Shown: piece by piece, positions 54,848-63,772 of the stretch
How positions within the stretch are numbered: position 1 is the first letter of the stretch
How the letters are laid out: each line of letters begins with the position of its first letter
Assembly (NCBI RefSeq): GCF_021043365.1
Contig: NZ_JAJNDU010000003.1
Span: 186,001-250,000 of the forward strand
Length of the DNA: 64,000 nt
Reading direction: 5' to 3'
Source: Sphingomonas sp. IC-11
GTDB taxonomy: Bacteria; Pseudomonadota; Alphaproteobacteria; Sphingomonadales; Sphingomonadaceae
Program-made: the position numbers and the translations under genes
The notes under the pieces: model-generated
The model's database searches: none
The model's input: the letters and a program-made list of their open reading frames with translations, nothing else
Told to the model about the DNA's origin: nothing

Positions 54848-56230
54848 TTATGCACCACCTGCGGCTCCCGGACGCTGACGCCGCTGTCCACCGCCGCCGC
54901 CGCTGCGCGCTCCTTCTTCGCCGCCCGCCAGCTGACCGGTGATCACTTCCATGCCGGGCTTCAGGCCGCCGGACAGCACCTCGGTGACTGAGCCGTTGGT
55001 ATCGCCGGTTGTCACTTGCACCGGCTGCGGCTGGCCATCGGCACCCTTGACGTAGACCGTCTGCTGCGCGCCGCGGCCAAGCGTCGCCTGGCGTTCGGGC
55101 CGGTCGCGTCGCGGGCGGAAGGTCAGCGAGCCCGCGATGCCGCCGCTGCCGCCCGCACCGGCGGCGCTGGGCTTGAAGCGGAACGCGGCATTGGGAACGA
55201 GCAGCACGTTCTTCTTGTCGCTGGTAACGATGTCAGCCGTCGCGGTCATGCCCGGGCGCAGTTCCATGGTCGGGTTCGCCACGGTGAGATCGGCGGCATA
55301 GGATACGACCTGCCCCGTGGTCGCAGTGCCGGACGTGGCGCTGCTGGAAGACGCGCTGGCCGTGGTGGCGGTGAGGTTCGAACCGAGATCGACGCGGGTG
55401 ATCGTTGCGGGGAAGGTGCGGCCCGGGAATGCATCAACGGTGAAGCTTGCCGACTGCCCTTCCTTCACGGAACCGACGTCAGCTTCGTCGATGGCGACCT
55501 CCAGCTTCATCTTGCTGAGATCCTCCGCGATCACGAACAGCGTCGGCGTGTTGAACGATGCCGCCACGGTCTGCCCCGGATCGACCTGACGCGCGAGCAC
55601 GACGCCGTTCACGGGAGAGCGAATGATGGCGCGCTGACGCTGGGTCTGATTCTGCGCGAGATTGGCGCGTGCCGCGGCGACATTGGCCTCAGCAACCCGG
55701 AGCGCGGCAACCGCCCGCTGAGCGTTTGCCCGGCCGGTCTGCAGCTCCGTCTGCGAAGGCACGCGTCCGTTCGACAAGCGATACACTTCCTCCAGCCGGG
55801 CAAGCTGCGCCTGTGCCTCGGCCACGGTTGCGCGCGCCTGGTTCACGCCCGCAATGTTGGCGTTCAACTGCGCCTGACCGGCACGGATCTGCGCCTCGAT
55901 CTGTTCGGGATCGATCAGCGCAAGCGCCTGCCCCGCGGTAACCCGGTCGTTTACGTCGACAACGACCCGCGTGACGAGGCCGGATAGCTGCGAGCCGACC
56001 GTCACCTGATTGGTCGGCGCCAGCTTGCCAGTGGCCGAAACGGTGACCGTCAGATTCCCGCGTCGCACCGGGGCCGTCGCGTAACCAGCCTCCGCCCGAG
56101 ATCCGAACAGCCGAAAACCAAGCAGCACCAGCAGGATCACGCCAACGGCGATCGCGCCCCATTTCGCCCAGCGACGCCACGCCGGCTGCGGCTTCACCCC
56201 GAGGAAATCATCAAGTTGCTCGGTGGCCAT
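54848..56230 (-). CDS. MacA-like periplasmic adaptor
   Basis: A 460-residue membrane fusion protein. The N-terminal helix (about 24-44) is followed by a lipoyl domain (GNLTVTVSATGKLAPTNQVT, VGSQLSGLVTRVVVDVNDRV), a coiled-coil hairpin, a beta-barrel (LKMKLEVAIDEADVGSVKEG) and a membrane-proximal domain. The C-terminus is a Gly/Arg-rich tail (about the last 25 residues). Its ATG overlaps the stop of the outer membrane factor gene by one base (TGATG). It links that channel to the ABC transporter. Confidence 0.93.
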   Translation of the reverse strand: MATEQLDDFLGVKPQPAWRRWAKWGAIAVGVILLVLLGFRLFGSRAEAGYATAPVRRGNLTVTVSATGKLAPTNQVTVGSQLSGLVTRVVVDVNDRVTAGQALALIDPEQIEAQIRAGQAQLNANIAGVNQARATVAEAQAQLARLEEVYRLSNGRVPSQTELQTGRANAQRAVAALRVAEANVAAARANLAQNQTQRQRAIIRSPVNGVVLARQVDPGQTVAASFNTPTLFVIAEDLSKMKLEVAIDEADVGSVKEGQSASFTVDAFPGRTFPATITRVDLGSNLTATTASASSSSATSGTATTGQVVSYAADLTVANPTMELRPGMTATADIVTSDKKNVLLVPNAAFRFKPSAAGAGGSGGIAGSLTFRPRRDRPERQATLGRGAQQTVYVKGADGQPQPVQVTTGDTNGSVTEVLSGGLKPGMEVITGQLAGGEEGARSGGGGGQRRQRPGAAGGA

Positions 56231-57702
56231 CAGCGGGTTCCGTCCTGCCTGTTGTTCTGGGGTGATATCGCCTGGGGCGCCGCGGTCGAATCCCAGCCGC
56301 CGCCAAGCGCGGTGTAGAGCTGGATCAGCGCATTGGCGTGATCGGCGCGCGCCTGTGCGGCGCTGTTGCGAGCCGACAGCAACGCCGCCTCCTGCTGACT
56401 GAGGGTCGTGAAGTCGGTGAGGCCGGTGCGATACTGGCTGCGGCTGAGGATCGCGGAATTGTTTGCCGCTTCCAGTGCGACGGCGAACTCGCGTTCGCGT
56501 GCCTGCGCGGTGCTGAGCGCGACAACGGCATTCTCGATGTCTTCGAGCGCGATCAGCACCGTCTGCTTGTAAGCCGCAAGGGCGGCGTCGGCGGCAGCCT
56601 CTGCGCCGCGCACCTGGCTGTTCAGACGGCCGCCGTTGAAGATCGCTTGCGTCAGGCCAGCGAACAACCCGCCGGTGACCGTTTCCAGCAAACCGCCCAG
56701 GTTGCCGGCGCGGGTGTCGATATTGCCGCCGATCGCCAGCGCGGGATACAGCTGGGCCTTGGCAACGCCGATCTGCGCGGTTGCCGCAGCAAGGCTCCGC
56801 TCGGCCGCGCGCACATCGGGTCGTTGCCGCAGCACATCCGCCGGGATGCCGACACCAGCGCTTGCCGGCCCACGCGGGATCGGCTTCGTCGCGGCGAGCA
56901 GCGGCTTCAGCGTCCCGGGCGCAGCGCCGGTGAGCACGCCGATACGGCTCACAGCGGCATTATACTGCTGCTCGATCAACGGCACGGAGGCCGCGGTCTG
57001 CGCGCGCTGCACCCGCGCCTGTTCCTGGTCGAGGCTGGAAACCAGCCCGGCCTGAACGCGAAAGCCGGCGATTTCCAGATTGTCGTCCTGCAGCGCCAGG
57101 CTGTCGCGGGCATTGGCGAGCTGAAGCTGGTATAGCCGGGCCAGCACATAATTGCGCGCGACCTCCGCCTGCACGGACAGCAGCACCGTCGCCTGATCAA
57201 AACCGGACGCCTCATATTGCGCCTGGCTGCTCTCCACGGTGCGGCGCACTTCGCCAAACAGGCCAAGCTGATATTGTGCGTCGAGCCCGAGGGAGAAATT
57301 GGAGCCGCCCCCACCGCCGATGCTTTGCGTGGTGCCGTCGGGGAGAGTGATCACCGTCTGCCCGCCACGCAGCGTTTCGGAGCGGCTGTAGCCCGCCGAG
57401 CCGTTCACCGTTGGCAGCAGGCTTGCCCGGCTTTGGACCAGCGCTTCGCGGGCCTGTCGCAGCCGAGCGGATGCCTGCGCGATGTCGAGATTGCTCGCGG
57501 CTGCTTGTTCCACCAATTGCCCGAGCACCGGATCATCGAAACTGCGCCACCAGCGCGTCAGATCCTCACGCGTCGGTTCGGCCGTGACCGAAAAGGTGTC
57601 GGGCACCCCGAGCTCAGTCGCGGTTCGTGGTCGATAATCCGGACCAACAGTACATCCGCCAAGAGCGGCGGCGAGGAGAAGCGTAACCCGCAAGCGCGTC
57701 AT
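56230..57702 (-). CDS. NodT-family outer membrane efflux lipoprotein
   Basis: An outer membrane factor of 490 residues. The ATG at 57702 gives a lipoprotein signal (TRLRVTLLLAAALGGC) with the lipidated Cys near residue 17. The TolC-like fold is visible as two repeats: ASNLDIAQASARLRQAREAL with the following coiled coil, and RQRPDVRAAERSLAAATAQI with its own. A Gly-Ala-rich junction separates them. It forms the channel of the MacAB-type pump and is the first gene of that operon. The longer start at 57729 lacks an SD and is not chosen. Confidence 0.93.
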   Translation of the reverse strand: MTRLRVTLLLAAALGGCTVGPDYRPRTATELGVPDTFSVTAEPTREDLTRWWRSFDDPVLGQLVEQAAASNLDIAQASARLRQAREALVQSRASLLPTVNGSAGYSRSETLRGGQTVITLPDGTTQSIGGGGGSNFSLGLDAQYQLGLFGEVRRTVESSQAQYEASGFDQATVLLSVQAEVARNYVLARLYQLQLANARDSLALQDDNLEIAGFRVQAGLVSSLDQEQARVQRAQTAASVPLIEQQYNAAVSRIGVLTGAAPGTLKPLLAATKPIPRGPASAGVGIPADVLRQRPDVRAAERSLAAATAQIGVAKAQLYPALAIGGNIDTRAGNLGGLLETVTGGLFAGLTQAIFNGGRLNSQVRGAEAAADAALAAYKQTVLIALEDIENAVVALSTAQAREREFAVALEAANNSAILSRSQYRTGLTDFTTLSQQEAALLSARNSAAQARADHANALIQLYTALGGGWDSTAAPQAISPQNNRQDGTR

Positions 57703-57846
57703 GGATGCCGAAATGGTTGGAAGACCCATAAGGGTCCAGCGCTTTTGTGTCGCGATTTGTCGCAGCGCGAGACTCGTCGGCCAGCCGGGTGCAGGTTATG
57801 GGGGGTGAAAACTGCGTGCCGTCCCCGTGGCAGGCTTAACGCGCGA

Positions 57847-59829
57847 TCATTCGAGCTCGATCAGCACTTGATCAACGACGACGCTTTCACCAGCAGCGAC
57901 ACGCAATGCCGCGACCGTCCCGTCGGCCTCGGCGCGCAGGACATTCTCCATCTTCATCGCTTCAATCACCCCCAGCGCCTGACCGGCAGCGACATTCTCG
58001 CCGACGCTAACGTCCAGACGGACCAGCAACCCCGGCATGGGAGCGGTGACGATCTTGCCGGTATTGGCGGGGAGCGGATCGATCAGATGACGGGTGTAGC
58101 CGGCGATCCGCTGCGGCAGCACGCGCACTTTGTGCCGCGCACCGCGGGTATGCAGGATAAAGCCTGTCAGCGTACGCGCCGCCTGCACAACCACTTCTTC
58201 GCCATCCAGGTCGGCGCGGAATATCGTGCGGCCGGGTGCGTAATCGTGCGAGATGGCGATGTCCTCTCCATCCACCGCCACTGCGTCGCCGGACAAAGTG
58301 ACGGCGAAATCCCGCTCGCCGATCCGAACCGACCAGTTCTTCTCAGGCGCGCCGCGCGCGTTCGCTTGCGTCATGAGCACAGCCAGTGCCGCGAGGCCTT
58401 TCAGGAACGCAGCGGGTGTCGGCGCGCCGTTGAACCCTCGCGGATATTCCTCCTCGATGAACCCGGTGGTGAGATCGCCGCGGCGGAAGCGCGGGTGCTG
58501 CATCAGTGCGGAGAGGAAATCGATGTTGGTGGCCAGCCCCTCGATCTCGAACGCATCGAGGGCGCGGACCTGCGCCGCGACCGCGGTTTCGCGGGTTGGG
58601 CCCCAAGTGATCAGCTTCGCGATCATCGGGTCGTAGAAGCGGCTGACCTCGCCACCTTCGGCCACCCCGTCATCCACCCGAACACAGAAGTTGGGATGCG
58701 TGTTGCCGTCGGCTTTCTGATCCTCCTCCGGCCCCGGGCGGCGATAGCGGACCAGGCGCCCGGTGCTGGGCAGGAACCCCCGATAGGGGTCCTCCGCATA
58801 GATGCGGGTTTCGACGGCCCAGCCATTCAGGTGAACGTCCGCCTGCGAAAAGGCGAGCCGCTCGCCGGCGGCAACCCGGATCATCTGCTCGACGAGATCG
58901 AACCCGGTTACGGCCTCGGTGACGGGATGCTCCACCTGAAGCCGGGTGTTCATTTCCAGGAAATAGAAGCTCTCGCCGCTCGGATCGGCGCCCGACACGA
59001 TCAGCTCCACGGTTCCTGCGCTATGATAGCCGACAGCGCGTGCGAGCGCGATTGCCTGCTCGCCCATCGCGCGGCGCATGGCAGGCGTGACGAACGGCGA
59101 CGGCGCCTCTTCCACCACCTTCTGGTGGCGGCGCTGAACCGAACATTCGCGTTCGCCGAGGTAAACCACATTACCGTGCTGATCACCGAGCACCTGAATC
59201 TCGATATGGCGAGGGCGCTCGATGAACTTTTCGATCAGCACGCGATCATCGCCGAAGCTGGCAAGAGCCTCTCGGCGGGTCGCGTCGAAGCCGGCGACGA
59301 TCTCGGCCTCGTCACGCGCCAGCCGCATCCCCTTTCCCCCGCCGCCGGCCGAAGCCTTCACCATCACGGGATAGCCGATGGCAGCGGCGATACGCGCCGC
59401 GTCCGTCACGTTTTCGATCGCGGTGGGATGACCCGGCACGACATTCACGCCCGCCGCGCGCGCGATCTCCTTGGACGCGATCTTGTCACCCATGGCGGCG
59501 ATCGCTGTCGGAGGCGGTCCTATAAAGGCGATGCCGGCTGCCGCGCAGGCTTCGGCAAAGGACGCGCGCTCGGATAGAAAGCCATAACCGGGGTGGATGG
59601 CATCCGCGCCGGTTGCGCGTGCGGCGGCGAGGATACGATCGGCATCGAGATAGCTTTCGCTCGCCGGCGCCTCACCGATCCGGATTGCCTCGTCCGCCAT
59701 CGACACGTGGGGCGCGCGGGCGTCGGCATCGGAATAGACGGCCACCGTGCCGATGCCCATTCGCTGGGCCGTGCGAATGATCCGGCACGCGATCTCACCA
59801 CGATTGGCGATCAGGATCTTGCCGAACAC
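57847..59829 (-). CDS. Acyl-CoA carboxylase alpha subunit (biotin carboxylase + BCCP)
   Basis: A 660-residue biotin-dependent carboxylase. The biotin carboxylase domain has FGKILIANRGEIACRIIRTA, the ATP-grasp loop KASAGGGGKGMRLAR and EMNTRLQVEHPVTE. A linker (BT-like) domain follows, then the C-terminal biotinyl domain with Lys626 in EAMKMEN. This is the architecture of propionyl-CoA, methylcrotonyl-CoA or related acyl-CoA carboxylases. The substrate depends on the beta subunit encoded at 62121-63581. bioB is the gene just upstream. Confidence 0.93.
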   Translation of the reverse strand: MFGKILIANRGEIACRIIRTAQRMGIGTVAVYSDADARAPHVSMADEAIRIGEAPASESYLDADRILAAARATGADAIHPGYGFLSERASFAEACAAAGIAFIGPPPTAIAAMGDKIASKEIARAAGVNVVPGHPTAIENVTDAARIAAAIGYPVMVKASAGGGGKGMRLARDEAEIVAGFDATRREALASFGDDRVLIEKFIERPRHIEIQVLGDQHGNVVYLGERECSVQRRHQKVVEEAPSPFVTPAMRRAMGEQAIALARAVGYHSAGTVELIVSGADPSGESFYFLEMNTRLQVEHPVTEAVTGFDLVEQMIRVAAGERLAFSQADVHLNGWAVETRIYAEDPYRGFLPSTGRLVRYRRPGPEEDQKADGNTHPNFCVRVDDGVAEGGEVSRFYDPMIAKLITWGPTRETAVAAQVRALDAFEIEGLATNIDFLSALMQHPRFRRGDLTTGFIEEEYPRGFNGAPTPAAFLKGLAALAVLMTQANARGAPEKNWSVRIGERDFAVTLSGDAVAVDGEDIAISHDYAPGRTIFRADLDGEEVVVQAARTLTGFILHTRGARHKVRVLPQRIAGYTRHLIDPLPANTGKIVTAPMPGLLVRLDVSVGENVAAGQALGVIEAMKMENVLRAEADGTVAALRVAAGESVVVDQVLIELE

Positions 59830-59860
59830 CCCTGCCCCCCGCCCAAGGTCCTAAGATGCC

Positions 59861-59893
59861 GCCGCCGTCCCACGTGTCCCGGCCGACGGCGGC
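59861..59893 (-). repeat. Inverted repeat between bioB and the carboxylase alpha gene
   Basis: GCCGCCGTC and GACGGCGGC form a 9-bp stem with a 15-base loop in the 77-base gap between bioB and the alpha-subunit gene. No T-run follows. It may tune downstream expression. Confidence 0.4.
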
Positions 59894-59906
59894 ACTGTCG
59901 CCAGCG

Positions 59907-60902
59907 TTATTCCGCTGCCTCGCACACGCGCATCGGTTCCTCGGCCACCATCGGTTTCAGCCCGAGCTTGGCAAAGAGGTTCGCGTCCGCGCTGTCGCCG
60001 CGATTGCCCGCCGTCAGCAGCTTGTCGCCGGTGAAGATCGAGTTCGCGCCTGCCATGAAGCACAATGCCTGCGTTGCCTCGCTCATCGATTCACGACCGG
60101 CAGACAGACGCACCATGCTGAGCGGCATGGTAATCCGCGCCACCGCAACCGTGCGGACGAACTCGATGTCATCAATCTGGGCGAGCGGCGTATCCGCCAG
60201 CATGTCACCCAGCACCGTGCCCTTCACCGGCACCAGCGCGTTGACCGGCACGCTTTCGGGATGCCGCGGCAGGGTGGCGAGCGCATGGACGAAGCCAACG
60301 CGATCCTCGCGTGTCTCGCCCATGCCGACGATCCCGCCACAGCAGACGTTGATGCCGGCTTGCCGCACATGCTCCAGCGTTTCCAGCCGCTCCCCGAAGG
60401 ATCGGGTCGTGATCACCTCGCCGTAACGCTCGGGCGAGGTATCGATGTTGTGATTGTAATAATCGAGCCCGGCTTCAGCGAGCCTCTGCGCCTGTGCCGG
60501 CGTCAGCATGCCCAGCGTCATGCACGTTTCCATGCCCATGGCGCGGACGCCCTCGATCATGGCGATGATCGCATCCATGTCGCGATCCTTCGGATTGCGC
60601 CACGCGGCGCCCATGCAGAAACGCTGGCTTCCGGCATCGCGAGCCTCGGCCGCGCGCTGCAACACGGCGCGCACGTCCATCAGCTTGGTCGCCTTTACGC
60701 CCGTTTCGGCGTGGGCGGATTGCGAGCAATAGCCACAATCCTCCGGACAACCGCCGGTCTTGATCGACAGCAACGTGCACAATTGCACTTCGCCGGCGGC
60801 GTGATGCGCGCGGTGCACATTCTGCGCCTGCCACATCAGCTCGTCGAAAGGCAGGTCGAACAGCGCCGTGATTTCCTCACGGGTCCAATCATTGCGGGTC
60901 AC
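59907..60902 (-). CDS. bioB: Biotin synthase
   Basis: A radical SAM enzyme that inserts sulfur into dethiobiotin. The cluster motif is CPEDCGYC (Cys52, Cys56, Cys59 from this start). It is followed by [20 protein letters not shown], the [2Fe-2S]-ligand region and the C-terminal [17 protein letters not shown] 60902 overlaps the LprI-like gene's stop as GTGA and is chosen (331 residues). Starts further upstream, up to 60962, would give a 64-bp overlap. No bioA, bioF or bioD is present nearby. Confidence 0.95.
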   Translation of the reverse strand: MTRNDWTREEITALFDLPFDELMWQAQNVHRAHHAAGEVQLCTLLSIKTGGCPEDCGYCSQSAHAETGVKATKLMDVRAVLQRAAEARDAGSQRFCMGAAWRNPKDRDMDAIIAMIEGVRAMGMETCMTLGMLTPAQAQRLAEAGLDYYNHNIDTSPERYGEVITTRSFGERLETLEHVRQAGINVCCGGIVGMGETREDRVGFVHALATLPRHPESVPVNALVPVKGTVLGDMLADTPLAQIDDIEFVRTVAVARITMPLSMVRLSAGRESMSEATQALCFMAGANSIFTGDKLLTAGNRGDSADANLFAKLGLKPMVAEEPMRVCEAAE

Positions 60903-61285
60903 CGCGTCCACATCAGATCCTTCAATTGTTTGGTCCGCTCCCGGGTCAGCCGCGCCAGGCATTGCGCGCGCGCGAACCCCTGCAGTGAGCCGCCGGCATA
61001 TTCGCCACCTTCGATCTCACACTGCCGATCGCGGAACTGCAGCCAAGCGCGCTGGCTGGCAAGCGTCGCCGTGGCGTAACCAAAGCCGCCACCGCGCGGC
61101 GTGCCCCGCGCATCGCGATCCTTCATGCGGGCATAGGTCTGTTTCCACTGCGCGTTCAGCGCAGCATCCGCCCGGCGAAGCTCATTGGCGGCCTGGGCAT
61201 TCATCTGCGCCTGACTTTGGGCGCGGGCGGGCTGGCTCGACGCCAGGATCGCCAGGGACAGCGCAATTGCAGAAAGCCTCGTCAT
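60899..61285 (-). CDS. LprI/DUF1311-family secreted protein
   Basis: A 128-residue protein with a signal peptide ([20 protein letters not shown]). A DUF1311-like core follows: [60 protein letters not shown]. Two cysteines probably form a disulfide. Some relatives inhibit lysozymes; that role is family knowledge. A strong GGAGG precedes the ATG. Its stop couples to bioB, which is curious for a periplasmic protein. Confidence 0.85.
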   Translation of the reverse strand: MTRLSAIALSLAILASSQPARAQSQAQMNAQAANELRRADAALNAQWKQTYARMKDRDARGTPRGGGFGYATATLASQRAWLQFRDRQCEIEGGEYAGGSLQGFARAQCLARLTRERTKQLKDLMWTR

Positions 61286-61299
61286 CGTACCTCCATGAT

Positions 61300-61327
61300 C
61301 CGTCCCGGTGCCAACGCACCGGGACGG
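61300..61327 (-). repeat. Perfect 12-bp hairpin between the enoyl-CoA hydratase and LprI-like genes
   Basis: CCGTCCCGGTGC and GCACCGGGACGG are exact complements around a 4-base loop. On the minus strand the stem is followed by the GGAGG SD of the LprI-like gene rather than Ts. It probably limits RNA decay or read-through. Confidence 0.6.
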
Positions 61328-61336
61328 GATGGATGT

Positions 61337-62128
61337 TCAACGGCCCTTGAACACAGGCTTGCGCTTCTCGAGGAAGCTGAGGCCGCCTTCGCGCGAATCC
61401 TCGGAGCCGCCAGCGAGCCGCTGACCCTCTGCCTCGGCGCGGAGCACCGCGTCGAATGTGCCGTCGAGCGCGGTCATGATGTTCCGGCGCATCGCGGACA
61501 GCGCAACGGTCGGCCCGGCGGCGAGACGCGTGGCAAGAGCAAGCGCCTCGTCCATCAGCTTGTCGTCATCCACCGCCTTGTAGATGAGGCCCCAGTTCTC
61601 CGCCTGCTCGGCGCCGATCCGCTCGCCCAGCATCATCATCTGCGTGGCGCGCGCCTTGCCGATCGTCTTGGCAAGCAGCCAGGTGGAGCCGCCGTCGGGC
61701 ACGAGGCCGATGTTGACGAACGCCTGGAGGAAATAGGCGCTCTTGCCGGCAAACACGAAATCGCCGGACAGGCCCATGGAGCAGCCGACGCCGGCGGCGG
61801 GGCCATTAACCGCCGTCACCACCGGAACCGACAGGTTCATGATCTGGCTCATCAGCGGATTGTAAAAGTTCATCAGCGCACGATGGCTGGTGTCCCCACC
61901 CTTCACCGGCGAGTCCCCGCCGCCCCGCGCCTGAAGATCGGCGCCCGAGCAGAATGCCCGGCCAGCACCGGTAAGCAGCACGGCGCGCGCACCCTGCAGA
62001 TCGTACAGCGCCACCGTCAGATCCTCGGCGAGCTGAATCGACGCCGCGTTCAGCCGTTCCGGCCGGTTCAACGTGATGACCAGGACGTCGCCCTTTTTCT
62101 CGGTCAGGATCGTTTCATATTCAGCCAT
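61337..62128 (-). CDS. Enoyl-CoA hydratase/isomerase family protein
   Basis: A 263-residue crotonase. The oxyanion-hole stretches are AFCSGADLQA (with GRAFCSGAD) and NGPAAGVGCSMGLSGDFVFA. Glu-type catalysis cannot be checked fully from the motif alone. PaaG-like or propionyl/phenylacetyl pathway hydratases are similar. The ATG at 62128 overlaps the carboxylase beta gene's stop by 8 bases, so both are coupled. Confidence 0.9.
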   Translation of the reverse strand: MAEYETILTEKKGDVLVITLNRPERLNAASIQLAEDLTVALYDLQGARAVLLTGAGRAFCSGADLQARGGGDSPVKGGDTSHRALMNFYNPLMSQIMNLSVPVVTAVNGPAAGVGCSMGLSGDFVFAGKSAYFLQAFVNIGLVPDGGSTWLLAKTIGKARATQMMMLGERIGAEQAENWGLIYKAVDDDKLMDEALALATRLAAGPTVALSAMRRNIMTALDGTFDAVLRAEAEGQRLAGGSEDSREGGLSFLEKRKPVFKGR

Positions 62129-63581
62129 TTCGGTCTCTCTCCCTCGTATATCCCGCTCCATCTGGAGAAGGGGTTGGCAGCAAGCTGCCGGATCCTTGCG
62201 CGTGCGCTACGTGGCGCAACACCTCGGCGATCGTCCGCCGCGTTGCGGCAGGCCGGATCACCGCATCGACGAACCCTGCATCCACGGCGTGAGAGGGATC
62301 AGCGATACGGGCGGCATAGTCACGCTTTTTCTGATCGTCCGTGTCGTCGAACAGCAGCTCGGCGGCAGCGGCAGTGTTTATCACCGCGATCTCGGCGCCC
62401 GGCCACGCGTAACAATGGTCTAACGTCGTTCGGCGCGATGCAAATACTGCCCAGACGGGCCCTATCGCGCGACGCGTAATGATTGTGATCCGGGGCCCGG
62501 GCGCTCGCGCCAGAGCTGCCATCATGTTCCCAGCCTCCCGAACGATGCCGCGCGCTTCCTCGGCAGTACCGGGCAGAAACCCAGGGGAATCCAAGAGCAC
62601 AACCATGGGCAAGCCATAGCGACCACAGAAGCCGGCAAAGCGCGCCGCCTTGCGTGCGGCGGCGCTGTCGATCGTGCCGGCTAGCACCATCGGCTGAGTG
62701 CCGAGGATCCCGACTGCTCGCCCCTCCACGCGGCCCAAGGCGCACACCAGATTGGCGGCGTGTTGAGGCTGCACGTCGAGCAGTTCGCGCTCGTCCACTA
62801 ACGCGCGGGCAAGCTCGCGCATGTCATAGGGTTCTGCCGGGTCAAGCGGGACGAGCTGGTCCAAGCCCGGCTCCTCGCGATGCGCGGGGTCGGCAGTGAA
62901 GATCAGCGGCGTCGACGCGCCCACCGAGGAAGGTAGCAGATCGAGCAGATCGCGAGTCGCGAACAACAATTCAATCTCATCCGCGAAGACGCGGTCGGCC
63001 ATGCCGGTGTGGATCGCGTGTAGGGTGGGGCCCCCCAGCGCGTCGGCGCTGGCGATTTCCCCGGTTGCTCTCCGCAACACGTCCGGGCCGGCCAGATGAA
63101 GCGCGGCTGCGCGATCGAGCATGAATGTGACATCTGCGAGTGCAGGCGAAAGAGCGGCCATGCCCGCGGTGGCGCCGAACACCAGCGCCAGCTGCGGCAC
63201 CTTGCCCTGGGCAAGCGCCTGGCACTGAATCATGTTCGATTGTGCGCCAAGGCCCGTAAGCCCGTCGTCCAGCGCCACGCCGGGTGAGTCATAGAGGCCG
63301 ACGACAGGCGCACCCATGGACACCGCATGGTCGATCAGGCTGGCGATCTTCGTGGCGTGATCCCGCGTCATGATCCCGCTGGCGTCGGTCACATCCTGGC
63401 TGAACGCCGTGACCGGACGGCCCTGCACCAGACCCTCGCCGGTCACAATGCCCGCACCGATGGGACCCGTTTCGCGAAAGGTGGCGTGATCAAACAGAAT
63501 GTCGAGCCGCTCGCGTGCGGTCAGGCGACCACGCGCATGCTGCGCGTCGCTACGCTCCTGCTCCCCGACTGTAGCCGCCAT
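62121..63581 (-). CDS. Acyl-CoA carboxylase beta subunit (carboxyltransferase)
   Basis: A 486-residue carboxyltransferase that transfers CO2 from biotin to an acyl-CoA. N- and C-terminal crotonase-like halves are visible: GRLTARERLDILFDHATFRE, SGIMTRDHATKIASLIDHAV, then GTQPMVLAGTIDSAAARKAA, FCGRYGLPMVVLLDSPGFLP and WPGAEIAVINTAAAAELLF. The ATG at 63581 has GGAGG five bases upstream; an earlier M is rejected. It belongs with the alpha subunit at 57.8-59.8 kb. Propionyl-CoA or a related acyl-CoA is the likely substrate. Confidence 0.92.
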   Translation of the reverse strand: MAATVGEQERSDAQHARGRLTARERLDILFDHATFRETGPIGAGIVTGEGLVQGRPVTAFSQDVTDASGIMTRDHATKIASLIDHAVSMGAPVVGLYDSPGVALDDGLTGLGAQSNMIQCQALAQGKVPQLALVFGATAGMAALSPALADVTFMLDRAAALHLAGPDVLRRATGEIASADALGGPTLHAIHTGMADRVFADEIELLFATRDLLDLLPSSVGASTPLIFTADPAHREEPGLDQLVPLDPAEPYDMRELARALVDERELLDVQPQHAANLVCALGRVEGRAVGILGTQPMVLAGTIDSAAARKAARFAGFCGRYGLPMVVLLDSPGFLPGTAEEARGIVREAGNMMAALARAPGPRITIITRRAIGPVWAVFASRRTTLDHCYAWPGAEIAVINTAAAAELLFDDTDDQKKRDYAARIADPSHAVDAGFVDAVIRPAATRRTIAEVLRHVAHAQGSGSLLPTPSPDGAGYTRERDRNG

Positions 63582-63772
63582 GGCATCCTCCCGCCGCGCG
63601 GGCTTCCTGCGCCTGTGGATGGGCAGACGCAAATGCCAAAACGGTCAGGTATGTAGCTGGGAGGCGATGGGAGCATGTGTTGCGCCGAAGCCCCGGAGGA
63701 TCGGGAAGTGTCAGCTGGAACGTGCGCTTCCTCGCCAATGGTGTGACGGTCCAAGCGTCTAAGGCCGAGGGC

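Noticed and set aside
57217..59577. 786-residue open frame opposite the carboxylase alpha gene
   Set aside because: Antisense shadow spanning two real genes, low-complexity composition and no family character.
59861..59893. Biotin-responsive riboswitch before the carboxylase alpha gene
   Set aside because: Only one simple stem is present in 77 bases; no known riboswitch fold is seen.
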